Positions 1 to 4,416 of a DNA stretch of 5,949 nucleotides are shown in pieces. The notes under the pieces are model-generated. The model was not told the DNA's origin and did no database searches. It worked only from the letters and a program-made list of their open reading frames with translations. The stretch comes from JAAZMI01 sp964603615. Its GTDB lineage: Bacteria; Bacillota; Dethiobacteria; DTU022; UBA8154. Numbering within the stretch: the stretch's first letter is position 1; each line of letters begins with the position of its first letter. The DNA lies in NCBI GenBank assembly GCA_964603615.1, contig CAZRVU010000073.1, forward strand, positions 1-5,949. The letters run 5' to 3'. The translations under genes and the position numbers were made by a program.

Positions 1-974
1 TTTCCCTGGCCATGGCTACCTACAATTTGCCCCCCAATACCTACTTGAATCAACAGATTCTGTGGATAATAATGGGGACGGCATGTTTAGTCGCCTCATA
101 TTTTGTTGATTACCGGCGGCTGGCCGGTTGGGGCCGGCCCCTGTATTACCTGACATTGGGTGCTGTTTTGTTCAACCTGTTTTTTTTCCAACATGGGCGG
201 TATTATAGGCTGGATGGGTTTTTAATGGAGAGTGCAAAAATTATGTTCATTCTTTCCTTTGCCAGCACCTTAGCAAAACAGAAGGAGAGCCCACAGTTGG
301 GATCCATCCTTTCCTATGGGGCAATTCCGGCATTGGCTTTGTGGGGGAATAATAAACCAGCGGCATTATTGTTGGCTTTGGTGTTCTTTGCTATGCTGTG
401 GCGGGTAGGGCTCAAAAGGAAAAGGATGCTAAAAATGATGGCGGGGTTTGTCTCTGTTTGCCTAGTTTGTCTTTTAAAGGCCCCTGCTTACCAATTGGCA
501 AGACTGCTGGTTTTCCTGGCACCCGGGAGGGATTCCTTGGGGACGGGTTATATTATTGTGCAATCCAAAGAGGCCATCGTTTCCGCCGGGCTGTGGGGGA
601 AGGGTTTGTTCACCTACAACAACCTTTTGCCGGAACAGCATACGAATTTTATTTACTCCTCCTTAGTTCAACAAGCCGGCTGGGCTGTTGGTCTAGTGGT
701 GCTGGTTGTTTTTATCGCCCTGCTTTATAATATATTTCGGCTTTTGCCCGGAATAAAGGATGACTTTCCGGCCCTGGTAACCTTTGGAACCGGGGCAATG
801 CTGGCCCTTAACATTTTTGGCAGTGTAGGCATGCAGGTTGGCCTTTTGCCCACAATGGGAATCGGACTACCTTTCTTTAGTTACGGTGGTTCGGCGGTGA
901 TCACCAATTTTATTGCCCTTGGTTTGGTCTTAAGCGCCGCCAAAGAAAACAAGAATTGGGTTATGCAAAGGTGA
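1..974 (+). CDS. SEDS-family (RodA/FtsW/SpoVE-like) membrane protein, 5' end outside window, catalytic residues substituted
   Basis: SEDS proteins are multi-pass membrane glycosyltransferases that polymerise peptidoglycan from lipid II, usually with a class B penicillin-binding protein. The first ATG is at 12, but the frame is open to the window edge. The first transmembrane helix expected in RodA/FtsW is absent, so the true start is probably upstream. From that ATG there are 320 residues with many hydrophobic helices. Family signatures: GTGYIIVQSKEAI (178-190), G-KG (196-198), LPEQHTNFIY (206-215) and LPTMGIGLPFFSYGGSA (279-295). In active enzymes the HTDF motif carries the essential Asp (E. 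coli RodA D262, B. subtilis RodA D280); here it is Asn212. The GAxRW motif reads GRYYRL (62-67) with no Trp, and the usual QPDxGT loop reads WGNNKPAAL (111-119). Family membership is near certain. Activity is doubtful; a divergent or regulatory paralogue is the inference. Confidence 0.9.
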   Translation, partial: SLAMATYNLPPNTYLNQQILWIIMGTACLVASYFVDYRRLAGWGRPLYYLTLGAVLFNLFFFQHGRYYRLDGFLMESAKIMFILSFASTLAKQKESPQLGSILSYGAIPALALWGNNKPAALLLALVFFAMLWRVGLKRKRMLKMMAGFVSVCLVCLLKAPAYQLARLLVFLAPGRDSLGTGYIIVQSKEAIVSAGLWGKGLFTYNNLLPEQHTNFIYSSLVQQAGWAVGLVVLVVFIALLYNIFRLLPGIKDDFPALVTFGTGAMLALNIFGSVGMQVGLLPTMGIGLPFFSYGGSAVITNFIALGLVLSAAKENKNWVMQR

Positions 975-1169
975 AAAAACAAAAAACCCAATAGGGCCAT
1001 CATAACGTTTTGGCTAAAAATATATAAAGGAACGAGGGCGGCTATACTTTAGAGAACCGAATAGGCAACACCTGGTTTTTTGCGCGGATCAGTAAAAAAC
1101 GTGGCATGGGGGACATAAGTAGTATTATGTGTAATAATCAAATAACTAATTATAGGTCAGGAGGATTGT

Positions 1170-1346
1170 ATGAATCAAACTATAAAACGGGGGATTATAT
1201 CTATTGTTATTTTTGTAATTGTATTTTTATTAGGGGGTCCAATTATTGGATGGACACTATATGATGCAAATTTAAAGGTTATATTTTATTTATCTGGCAT
1301 TATTGCTGGTGGGTGTTATTGGGTAGGCTCTAACAGTAGGGGCTAA
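1170..1346 (+). CDS. small two-helix membrane protein, 58 aa, unknown function
   Basis: The gene is supported by a perfect AGGAGG ribosome binding site at 1159-1164, five bases before the ATG. The 58-residue product begins MNQTIKRGIISIVIFVIVFL and has two hydrophobic segments, about residues 8-28 and 37-52. They are separated by a short polar turn containing WTLYDAN, and the protein ends in a polar SNSRG tail. The basic N-terminus (K6, R7) suggests that it faces the cytoplasm. The coding strand is much richer in A+T than the SEDS gene upstream, from which it is separated by about 195 bases, so co-transcription is not evident. I do not recognise a family. The reading frame could be accidental, but the ribosome binding site and the two-helix pattern argue for a real gene. 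Confidence 0.6.
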   Translation: MNQTIKRGIISIVIFVIVFLLGGPIIGWTLYDANLKVIFYLSGIIAGGCYWVGSNSRG

Positions 1347-1419
1347 TAAAAATTTGAGTTTTATTATAGTGGAATAGATGAACATAATTTATATTATATG
1401 CGGGAAGAATTTAAATTAG

Positions 1420-1447
1420 GTAGGGGGCGATGCCCACATCGCCCCGC
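1420..1447 (+). repeat. REP hairpin with GTAG head, copy 1
   Basis: GTAG (1420-1423) is followed by a perfect nine-base-pair stem, GGGGCGATG (1424-1432) and CATCGCCCC (1437-1445), with loop CCCA. A GTAG tetranucleotide at the 5' foot of an imperfect palindrome is the known signature of REPs recognised by RAYT proteins. Here the hairpin lies inside the transposase reading frame and encodes VGGDAHIAPH. It matches the inverted copy at 1643-1670 in 25 of 28 positions. Confidence 0.8.
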
Positions 1448-1572
1448 ATATTCGTTTATCGAAATATGGCCTGGTTGTAGATAAATACATTCGAAGAATA
1501 AAAGGAATAGACAAATACGTTATTATGCCAAACCATATTCATATGATCATTATAATTAATTCACGGGTAAGC

Positions 1573-1644
1573 GTGACGATTTATGGTGGCGGGACGATTT
1601 ATGGTGGCGGGACGATTTATGGTGGCGGGACGATTTATGGTAGC
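1573..1644 (+). repeat. four tandem 18-bp repeats in the transposase frame
   Basis: There are four units of GGGACGATTTATGGTGGC: 1573-1590 (one change, GTGACG), 1591-1608, 1609-1626 and 1627-1644 (one change, GGTAGC). Each unit encodes TIYGGG in the transposase frame. The first eight bases of the unit, GGGACGAT, equal the foot of the REP hairpin that follows directly at 1645, so the array looks like a reiteration that began in the REP stem. The length of 18 keeps the frame open. Confidence 0.95.
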
Positions 1645-1670
1645 GGGACGATGAGGGCATCGTCCCCTAC
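1643..1670 (-). repeat. REP hairpin with GTAG head, copy 2 (inverted)
   Basis: On the minus strand GTAG (1670-1667) is followed by stem GGGACGATG, loop CCCT and stem CATCGTCCC (plus-strand arms 1645-1653 and 1658-1666). It differs from copy 1 at three positions. Two of these are the partners of a single base pair in the stem (G-C to A-T) and the third is in the loop, so the stem has been preserved by compensating change. Confidence 0.85.
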
Positions 1671-1851
1671 GCAGTCAATCCCGCAATTGGTAAAATCATT
1701 GAAAATATTGACTACGAAGGAAATTGGGTTTTCTTTATTTCAACGCTCCTACCACGATCATGTCATCCGCAATGAAAAGGAATACCAACAAATATGGGAA
1801 TATATTGATACAAATGTCTTAAAATGGGAAGAAGATAAATATTATCTTTAG

Positions 1852-2073
1852 CTACTGCCAATAAAAATGTCCGTAGAGGCAGACGACTCTGTCTACCTGC
1901 CAACAGATCGCCCGCCCCGACATGGAAAACTCCGTTAAACGGTTAATAGCTGTTTCAATTTTATCTAAATATGCAAGTGCAATATCAACATTACCGGAAC
2001 TGTCAGCAATGTAAAAAATGATGTCGCGAAGTTGATCCTCCGCTTTGTCTGTCCGCAAGATTTTATATTTCAT
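1852..2073 (-). pseudogene. ParE/RelE-type toxin, C-terminally truncated
   Basis: Toxins of this superfamily are small proteins that inhibit gyrase (ParE) or cleave mRNA on ribosomes (RelE), held in check by a cognate antitoxin. The start is taken at the ATG at 2073, with AGGAAAG just upstream, giving 73 residues and an 11-base overlap with the antitoxin gene. The N-terminal two-thirds is typical: YKILRTDKAEDQLRDIIFYI (3-22), then AYLDKIETAINRLTEFSMSG (34-53). The family's C-terminal strands, as in the intact toxin at 3279-3617 (KNYIIFFSI and ILYGRRNW), are absent. After residue 53 the frame runs into the REP-like hairpin and stops at the transposase boundary. It is probably dead. The usual length is about 95-110 residues. 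Confidence 0.75.
1873..1901 (+). repeat. REP-like imperfect hairpin at the transposase/toxin boundary
   Basis: GTAG (1873-1876) is followed by an imperfect palindrome. The outer stem is GGCAG (1878-1882) with CTGCC (1897-1901), and the inner stem is GAC (1885-1887) with GTC (1891-1893) around loop TCT, with a small internal loop between them. The architecture matches the two REPs inside the transposase, though the stem sequence differs. It lies about 20 bases after the transposase stop and inside the 3' end of the broken ParE gene, where it encodes WQVDRVVCLY on the minus strand. Confidence 0.6.
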
Positions 2074-2260
2074 TTTTTCTTTCCTGTAAAGATGCACGAA
2101 GTTCGGCAAATGAATCTTGCATTGGTGCTACTCTCCCTTGCTTAACATCATCCTCCGCCTTGGCAAGTATTCGGAGCAGCTCCAATTCTGATTTCATTTG
2201 ATAATAATCTTGCAAGCCCAAAACTGCAGTATCACCCCGACGACGCCAGGCAGCCCCCAT
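2063..2260 (-). pseudogene. Phd/YefM-type antitoxin, N-terminally truncated
   Basis: Phd/YefM antitoxins bind their operator with the N-terminal half and their toxin with the C-terminal tail. This frame gives 65 residues. From residue 8 it aligns with residues 35-90 of the intact antitoxin at 3020-3292: RGDTAVLGLQDYYQMKSELE here against QGDLAVMSIETYEILTGKLE there. It ends in a charged helix rich in Lys and Glu (RASLQERKNEI). The DNA-binding N-terminus (about 34 residues, with the EPVFITKNG strand) has been replaced by MGAAWRR, so the break lies near 2239-2260. The ATG overlaps the stop of the preceding fragment (TAATG). It sits directly upstream of the broken toxin, so this was once a complete module. 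Any remaining product could at most bind toxin. Confidence 0.75.
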
Positions 2261-2586
2261 TATACGTTGTTTGGGATGCCATATATTTTTTGAAAATCAA
2301 ACGTTTGCCGTGAATTTGGGATTGAATATATTGACCGAACAATCGCTGAATCAACCACGGTGTATGATGCACCCAAAGCAGCAACCACCTCATCTTGTGT
2401 CATTCCAATGTTCAGACTATGCAGGTTGGCAGTATATTCTGCATTGCTTATTACAGGTGGAATCATTGTCGTATCGGTAGAATTATTACCATTATAAAAC
2501 ACGTGAATAATATCACTGCCCACACCTGTCGTCATCGCCGTACAAGGGTTGGATATCAAGGCGTATATGCCAACCAGTATTTTCAG
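2260..2586 (-). pseudogene. SmpA/OmlA (BamE-like) domain fragment
   Basis: The minus frame is open from a TAA at 2589-2587 to a stop next to 2260. The only likely start is a TTG at 2559, without a good ribosome binding site. The region HSLNIGMTQDEVVAALGASY resembles the repeat found in SmpA/OmlA-type lipoproteins (GMTxxxVxxxLG), followed by a strand-like segment, VRSIYSIPNSRQTFDFQ. In that fold the end should be a further strand pair, but the frame stops after GIPNNV, so the 3' end also looks cut. In a neighbouring frame just upstream lies a lipoprotein signal-peptide fragment (2513-2650), which suggests one frameshifted lipoprotein gene. A small intact gene of unknown function cannot be excluded. 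Confidence 0.45.
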
Positions 2587-2650
2587 TTACTCCGGCTTTA
2601 TTGTAATAAGAGTTTGTAAGCAAGCAGGCGCCTGTTATTACGACAGCCGC
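2513..2650 (-). pseudogene. lipoprotein signal-peptide fragment
   Basis: Read on the minus strand from about 2650, the frame gives AAVVITGACLLTNSYYNKAG and continues to a TGA at 2515-2513. AVVITGACLLTN is identical to residues 12-23 of the intact lipoprotein encoded at 5114-5644, and the DNA is identical over 35 of 36 bases. The N-terminal MKK part is missing; instead the sequence is joined to the nucleotidyltransferase fragment upstream, and the downstream part shifts frame into the SmpA/OmlA-like fragment. It is a broken remnant. Confidence 0.6.
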
Positions 2651-2831
2651 TTGGATCCTCTTTTTCCTCCGACAGTACAGATTCGATCCTGTCGTTTACG
2701 TCTCTTCTTAATCGATAAAGAGCAGATGTCATTTCTAAATAGTCACCATCCATCGTATCAACTACTACGGCAATATCAATGTCACTACCTTTATGCCCTT
2801 CGCGCTGTTCCCTGGAGCGCTGCCGCTCCCT
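2598..2831 (-). pseudogene. MNT-type minimal nucleotidyltransferase fragment
   Basis: The minus frame is open from a TGA at 2834-2832 to a TAA at 2600-2598. It contains HKGSDIDIAVVVDTMDGDYL followed by a helical segment, ALYRLRRDVNDRIESVL, and then EEKEDPSG. GSDIDIAVV is the metal-binding motif of the polymerase-beta-like nucleotidyltransferase fold found in MNT proteins, which modify or neutralise HEPN toxins. The upstream part of the active site (the LFGSxARG strand-turn-helix) is not readable in this frame and there is no start codon. The last 17 codons come from the lipoprotein signal-peptide DNA read in another frame, so both ends are damaged. The HEPN remnant at 3702-3846 may be its former partner. 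Confidence 0.7.
2612..2647 (-). repeat. 36-bp segment shared with 5576-5611 (copy 1)
   Basis: Thirty-five of 36 bases match the signal-peptide segment of the lipoprotein gene at 5576-5611, in the same orientation. Similarity stops abruptly on both sides. Here the copy is embedded among gene fragments. Confidence 0.95.
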
Positions 2832-2967
2832 TCACAGAAGAACCACCTTCGTTAATAAGTAAACTGTTTTTCTGATCTCCGGTATAGCTACTGAAACCTA
2901 TTGTTACTTCTGGTATAAATTTTCCCCCGTAATAGTAAAGTTCAAAAGCATATTTGCTGTTGATATT
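2791..2967 (-). other. open stretch without a start, unrecognised
   Basis: A minus frame of 58 codons lies between a TAG at 2970-2968 and a TAA at 2793-2791. It contains KYAFELYYYGGKFIPEVTIG, a protein-like strand pattern, but has no start codon at its head and overlaps both the nucleotidyltransferase fragment and the promoter of the plus-strand toxin-antitoxin operon. It may be a further gene fragment; I cannot name it. Confidence 0.3.
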
Positions 2968-2988
2968 CTAAAGAAATTATTGTATAAT
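2960..2988 (+). promoter_or_regulatory. sigma-A-type promoter of the intact Phd-ParE operon
   Basis: TTGATA (2960-2965) is followed by exactly 17 bases and a perfect TATAAT (2983-2988). It lies 31 bases before the antitoxin ATG, with transcription expected to begin near 2995. The ribosome binding site GGGAGGAGG is at 3004-3012. No clear operator dyad was seen, although antitoxins of this family usually repress their own promoter. Confidence 0.8.
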
Positions 2989-3019
2989 ATCTTTAGATTC
3001 AAACGGGAGGAGGCGCACC

Positions 3020-3292
3020 ATGCCAAACATTAGATCAAGCACCGACTTGCGAAACAACTATAATGATATTTCCAGGTTCTGCAACGAAACCCGCGAGCCG
3101 GTATTTATTACGAAAAACGGGCAAGGGGATTTAGCTGTCATGAGTATCGAAACCTATGAAATACTCACTGGAAAACTTGAACTTTACCGTCTGCTGGATG
3201 AAGGAAGGGCCGCAGTAAGAGACGGCCGGAAACGTCCAATGGCTGATATTATACAGGATATCCGCAGGGAAATTGCCGATGAAGGGCGATAG
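3020..3292 (+). CDS. Phd/YefM-family antitoxin
   Basis: This 90-residue protein is the first gene of a toxin-antitoxin operon. Family features: RSSTDLRNNYNDISRFC (5-21), the strand EPVFITKNGQGDLAVMS (26-42), then a long charged tail (LYRLLDEGRAAVRDGRKRP and onward), which in this family is the part that wraps and blocks the toxin. The N-terminal half is expected to dimerise and bind the operon promoter. The ATG at 3020 is chosen for GGGAGGAGG at 3004-3012, seven bases away. The stop overlaps the toxin gene by 14 bases, indicating translational coupling. Length is normal for the family. It is an intact counterpart of the truncated antitoxin at 2063-2260, with which it is only moderately similar, so the two are not a recent tandem duplication. 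Confidence 0.9.
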   Translation: MPNIRSSTDLRNNYNDISRFCNETREPVFITKNGQGDLAVMSIETYEILTGKLELYRLLDEGRAAVRDGRKRPMADIIQDIRREIADEGR

Positions 3293-3617
3293 GAAACCTT
3301 CACCCAGCCGGTATCGGATAGACATTGCGGAGCCTGCTGAAAAGGATCTACGGGATATTATCCGGTATATTTCTGCGCAGCTTTCCGCCCCGATAACAGC
3401 CCCGGAGATGCTAAAGGCCTTTGAACAGGCAATGGTTGGCCTTGCGGAGATGCCCCACCGGGCTCCCGCTGTTGCAGACGAACGCCTTGCGGCAACTGGC
3501 TATCACAAGCTCATTGTAAAGAACTACATTATTTTTTTCTCCATCAATGAAAAGGCAAAGGTGGTCGATGTGGAACGCATTCTGTATGGGCGGCGTAACT
3601 GGCAGGCAATTTTGTAG
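3279..3617 (+). CDS. ParE/RelE-family toxin
   Basis: This 112-residue protein is the second gene of the operon. The ATG at 3279 is preferred over the in-frame TTG at 3273: it has AGGGA at 3266-3270 eight bases upstream and gives MKGDRKPSPSRYRIDIAEPA. Family features: YRIDIAEPAEKDLRDIIRYI (residues 12-31), the helix EMLKAFEQAMVGLAEMPHRA, then strands GYHKLIVKNYIIFF and VVDVERILYGRRNWQAIL. The last segment, with its Arg residues, is the usual end of ParE/RelE proteins. Such toxins inhibit DNA gyrase or cleave ribosome-bound mRNA; sequence alone does not decide which. It looks complete. The product should be neutralised by the overlapping upstream antitoxin. Confidence 0.9.
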   Translation: MKGDRKPSPSRYRIDIAEPAEKDLRDIIRYISAQLSAPITAPEMLKAFEQAMVGLAEMPHRAPAVADERLAATGYHKLIVKNYIIFFSINEKAKVVDVERILYGRRNWQAIL

Positions 3618-3701
3618 GACGGGCGCAGCTTTATCGGCATAGGCAGTTTGATGTAAGCTGTGCAATTGAGTACCCTAAAAAATTTATGCGGGAATAAGAT
3701 G

Positions 3702-3846
3702 TTACATAGTATTTACCTTGAGAAGTTTATCCTTAACAGTAGGATACCTAGCTTCAACATTCAATGGTTCAAGCAAGTCGATAGTATCCCTCAAATAAGA
3801 GCAGGCTGTTAAACTATAGAGACAGACCAACAAGTTACAAAGCCAC
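3702..3846 (-). pseudogene. HEPN-domain protein, C-terminal remnant
   Basis: Minus-strand translation gives NLLVCLYSLTACSYLRDTID, directly followed by LLEPLNVEARYPTVKDKLLK and a stop at 3704-3702. The LNxEARYP segment followed by a basic helix is characteristic of HEPN proteins that pair with MNT nucleotidyltransferases. HEPN proteins are helical RNases or modification targets in toxin-antitoxin and defence modules. The frame begins after a TAG near 3849 with no start, so the N-terminal half is gone. The expected last helix after DKLLK is also cut short (VNTM). The rest of the stretch from 3618 to 3701 shows nothing recognisable apart from a long-loop inverted repeat. Confidence 0.7.
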
Positions 3847-4002
3847 GTCTAAAAACATCAAAAACAATATTCCGATTTGGCTTAAAGCAGCTATTAGCGG
3901 GATAGCAGATAAAACCATTAGCCATTTCCTTTTTGTTCTTGCCCCGGCAATAAGTATTAATATTCCAGCTAGAAGCGTTGCCATTATACCTAAAATTGTC
4001 AA
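3835..4002 (-). CDS. small two-helix membrane protein, 55 aa, unknown function
   Basis: Starting at a TTG at 4002, the product is 55 residues: two hydrophobic helices (LGIMATLLAGILILIAG and LSAIPLIAALSQIGILFLMF) joined by a basic loop, ARTKRKW. It begins 36 bases after the stop of the 125-residue gene on the same strand, so it could be the third gene of that operon. AAGGGGG lies upstream, but the gap of about 11 bases to the TTG is long. The ATG at 3984 would give 49 residues with a weaker site. The positively charged loop would face the cytoplasm. No family is recognised. Its 3' end abuts the HEPN remnant. Confidence 0.5.
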   Translation of the reverse strand: MTILGIMATLLAGILILIAGARTKRKWLMVLSAIPLIAALSQIGILFLMFLDVAL

Positions 4003-4038
4003 TTAAACTGCAACCCCCTTAAAGAAGGTTTGCCTGGT

Positions 4039-4416
4039 TTATATCCTTTCAATACCTTTCAGATCAAAATAAACATTTCGTATCTTAAATGGGGAAGGGT
4101 TGGTATATTGTAACTTAAATTTCTCAAAATCACTCAGTCTTTGAGAATGGTAATACGGCCGCTCAAATTCCAGTTTTTCATCCCTGATCCATGCCGGAAC
4201 CTTGATACCATGCAGTTGCAGATAATAATCCACTAAAGCCGCTACCTTAGTTAGAAATATTATTTCTTCATTGTTACATAAATTTAGATCCACAGGCCTG
4301 TCAAGACTGTCCATTAATTTGGTATCTTTTGATTTTAATAGCTCCAACAATTGGTTCAAGGCGCTATCTTCATCGGGGCATTCGAATAATTCCTGCAGAT
4401 ATTTATTGCCAATCAT
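4039..4416 (-). CDS. conserved-looking 125-aa protein, partner of the nucleotidyltransferase
   Basis: The ATG at 4416 has GGAGG nine bases upstream, inside the end of the preceding gene, which it overlaps by 14 bases. This coupling is typical of toxin-antitoxin pairs. The product is soluble and mixed in charge: an acidic N-terminal helical part (YLQELFECPDEDSALNQLLE), a middle helix (EEIIFLTKVAALVDYYLQLH), then a C-terminal part with Trp, Tyr and Pro (VPAWIRDEKLEFERPYY, LSDFEKFKLQYTNPSPFKIR). From memory, similar C-terminal segments (PxW...PYY...LYTSPxPFxxRN) occur in proteins encoded beside DUF6036-like nucleotidyltransferases. I cannot name the family or assign a function. An antitoxin or co-factor role is inferred only from position. 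Confidence 0.8.
   Translation of the reverse strand: MIGNKYLQELFECPDEDSALNQLLELLKSKDTKLMDSLDRPVDLNLCNNEEIIFLTKVAALVDYYLQLHGIKVPAWIRDEKLEFERPYYHSQRLSDFEKFKLQYTNPSPFKIRNVYFDLKGIERI

Larger units (their letters stand above)
1420..1851 (+). pseudogene. REP-associated tyrosine transposase (RAYT, Y1/HUH, IS200-like), N-terminally truncated
   Basis: RAYTs are single-strand-specific Y1 transposases that act on REP hairpins. The frame opens after a TAG at 1417-1419 with no usable start before the ATG at 1525. Residues upstream of that ATG are clearly family-like (LSKYGLVVDKYIRRIKGIDK, then YVI), so the homology extends left of any start codon. The HUH metal-binding motif is MPNHIHMIII (His at residues 4 and 6 from the ATG). 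The C-terminal helix contains the likely catalytic Tyr76 in QRSYHDHVIRNE, followed by WEYIDTNVLKWEEDKYYL. The conserved N-terminal part (about 45 residues, with the YFVTICT-type strand) is missing in every frame. The middle contains a low-complexity TIYGGG repeat. It is probably inactive. Confidence 0.85.

Noticed and set aside
398..730. Plus-strand frame of 110 codons inside the SEDS gene
   Set aside because: It is out of frame within a clear SEDS coding region, has a Cys- and Gly-rich composition without domain pattern, and is a shadow.
1113..1130. Inverted repeat ACATAA-N6-TTATGT upstream of the 58-residue gene
   Set aside because: Short, A-T rich and expected by chance in such DNA; no promoter around it was convincing.
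1336..1366. GTAGGGGC followed by the inverted repeat TAATAAAA (1344-1351) / TTTTATTA (1359-1366)
   Set aside because: The head resembles a REP, but there is no matching G+C stem. The hairpin is all A-T with no U-tract after it, so neither a REP nor a terminator can be supported.
2814..2829. Perfect hairpin GGAGCG-CTGC-CGCTCC inside the nucleotidyltransferase fragment
   Set aside because: No GTAG head and no second copy; it lies where the active-site frame is lost and may only reflect local damage.
2271..2875. Several plus-strand frames across the fragment region
   Set aside because: They are antisense to recognisable minus-strand fragments and have no ribosome binding sites or motifs.
3623..3663. 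GCGCAGCTT ... AAGCTGTGC inverted repeat after the ParE stop
   Set aside because: The loop of about 23 bases and the lack of a U-tract do not fit an intrinsic terminator.
3982..4002. TTGACA and TATAAT on the minus strand at the start of the 55-aa gene
   Set aside because: The two boxes are only about eight bases apart, far too close for a promoter.
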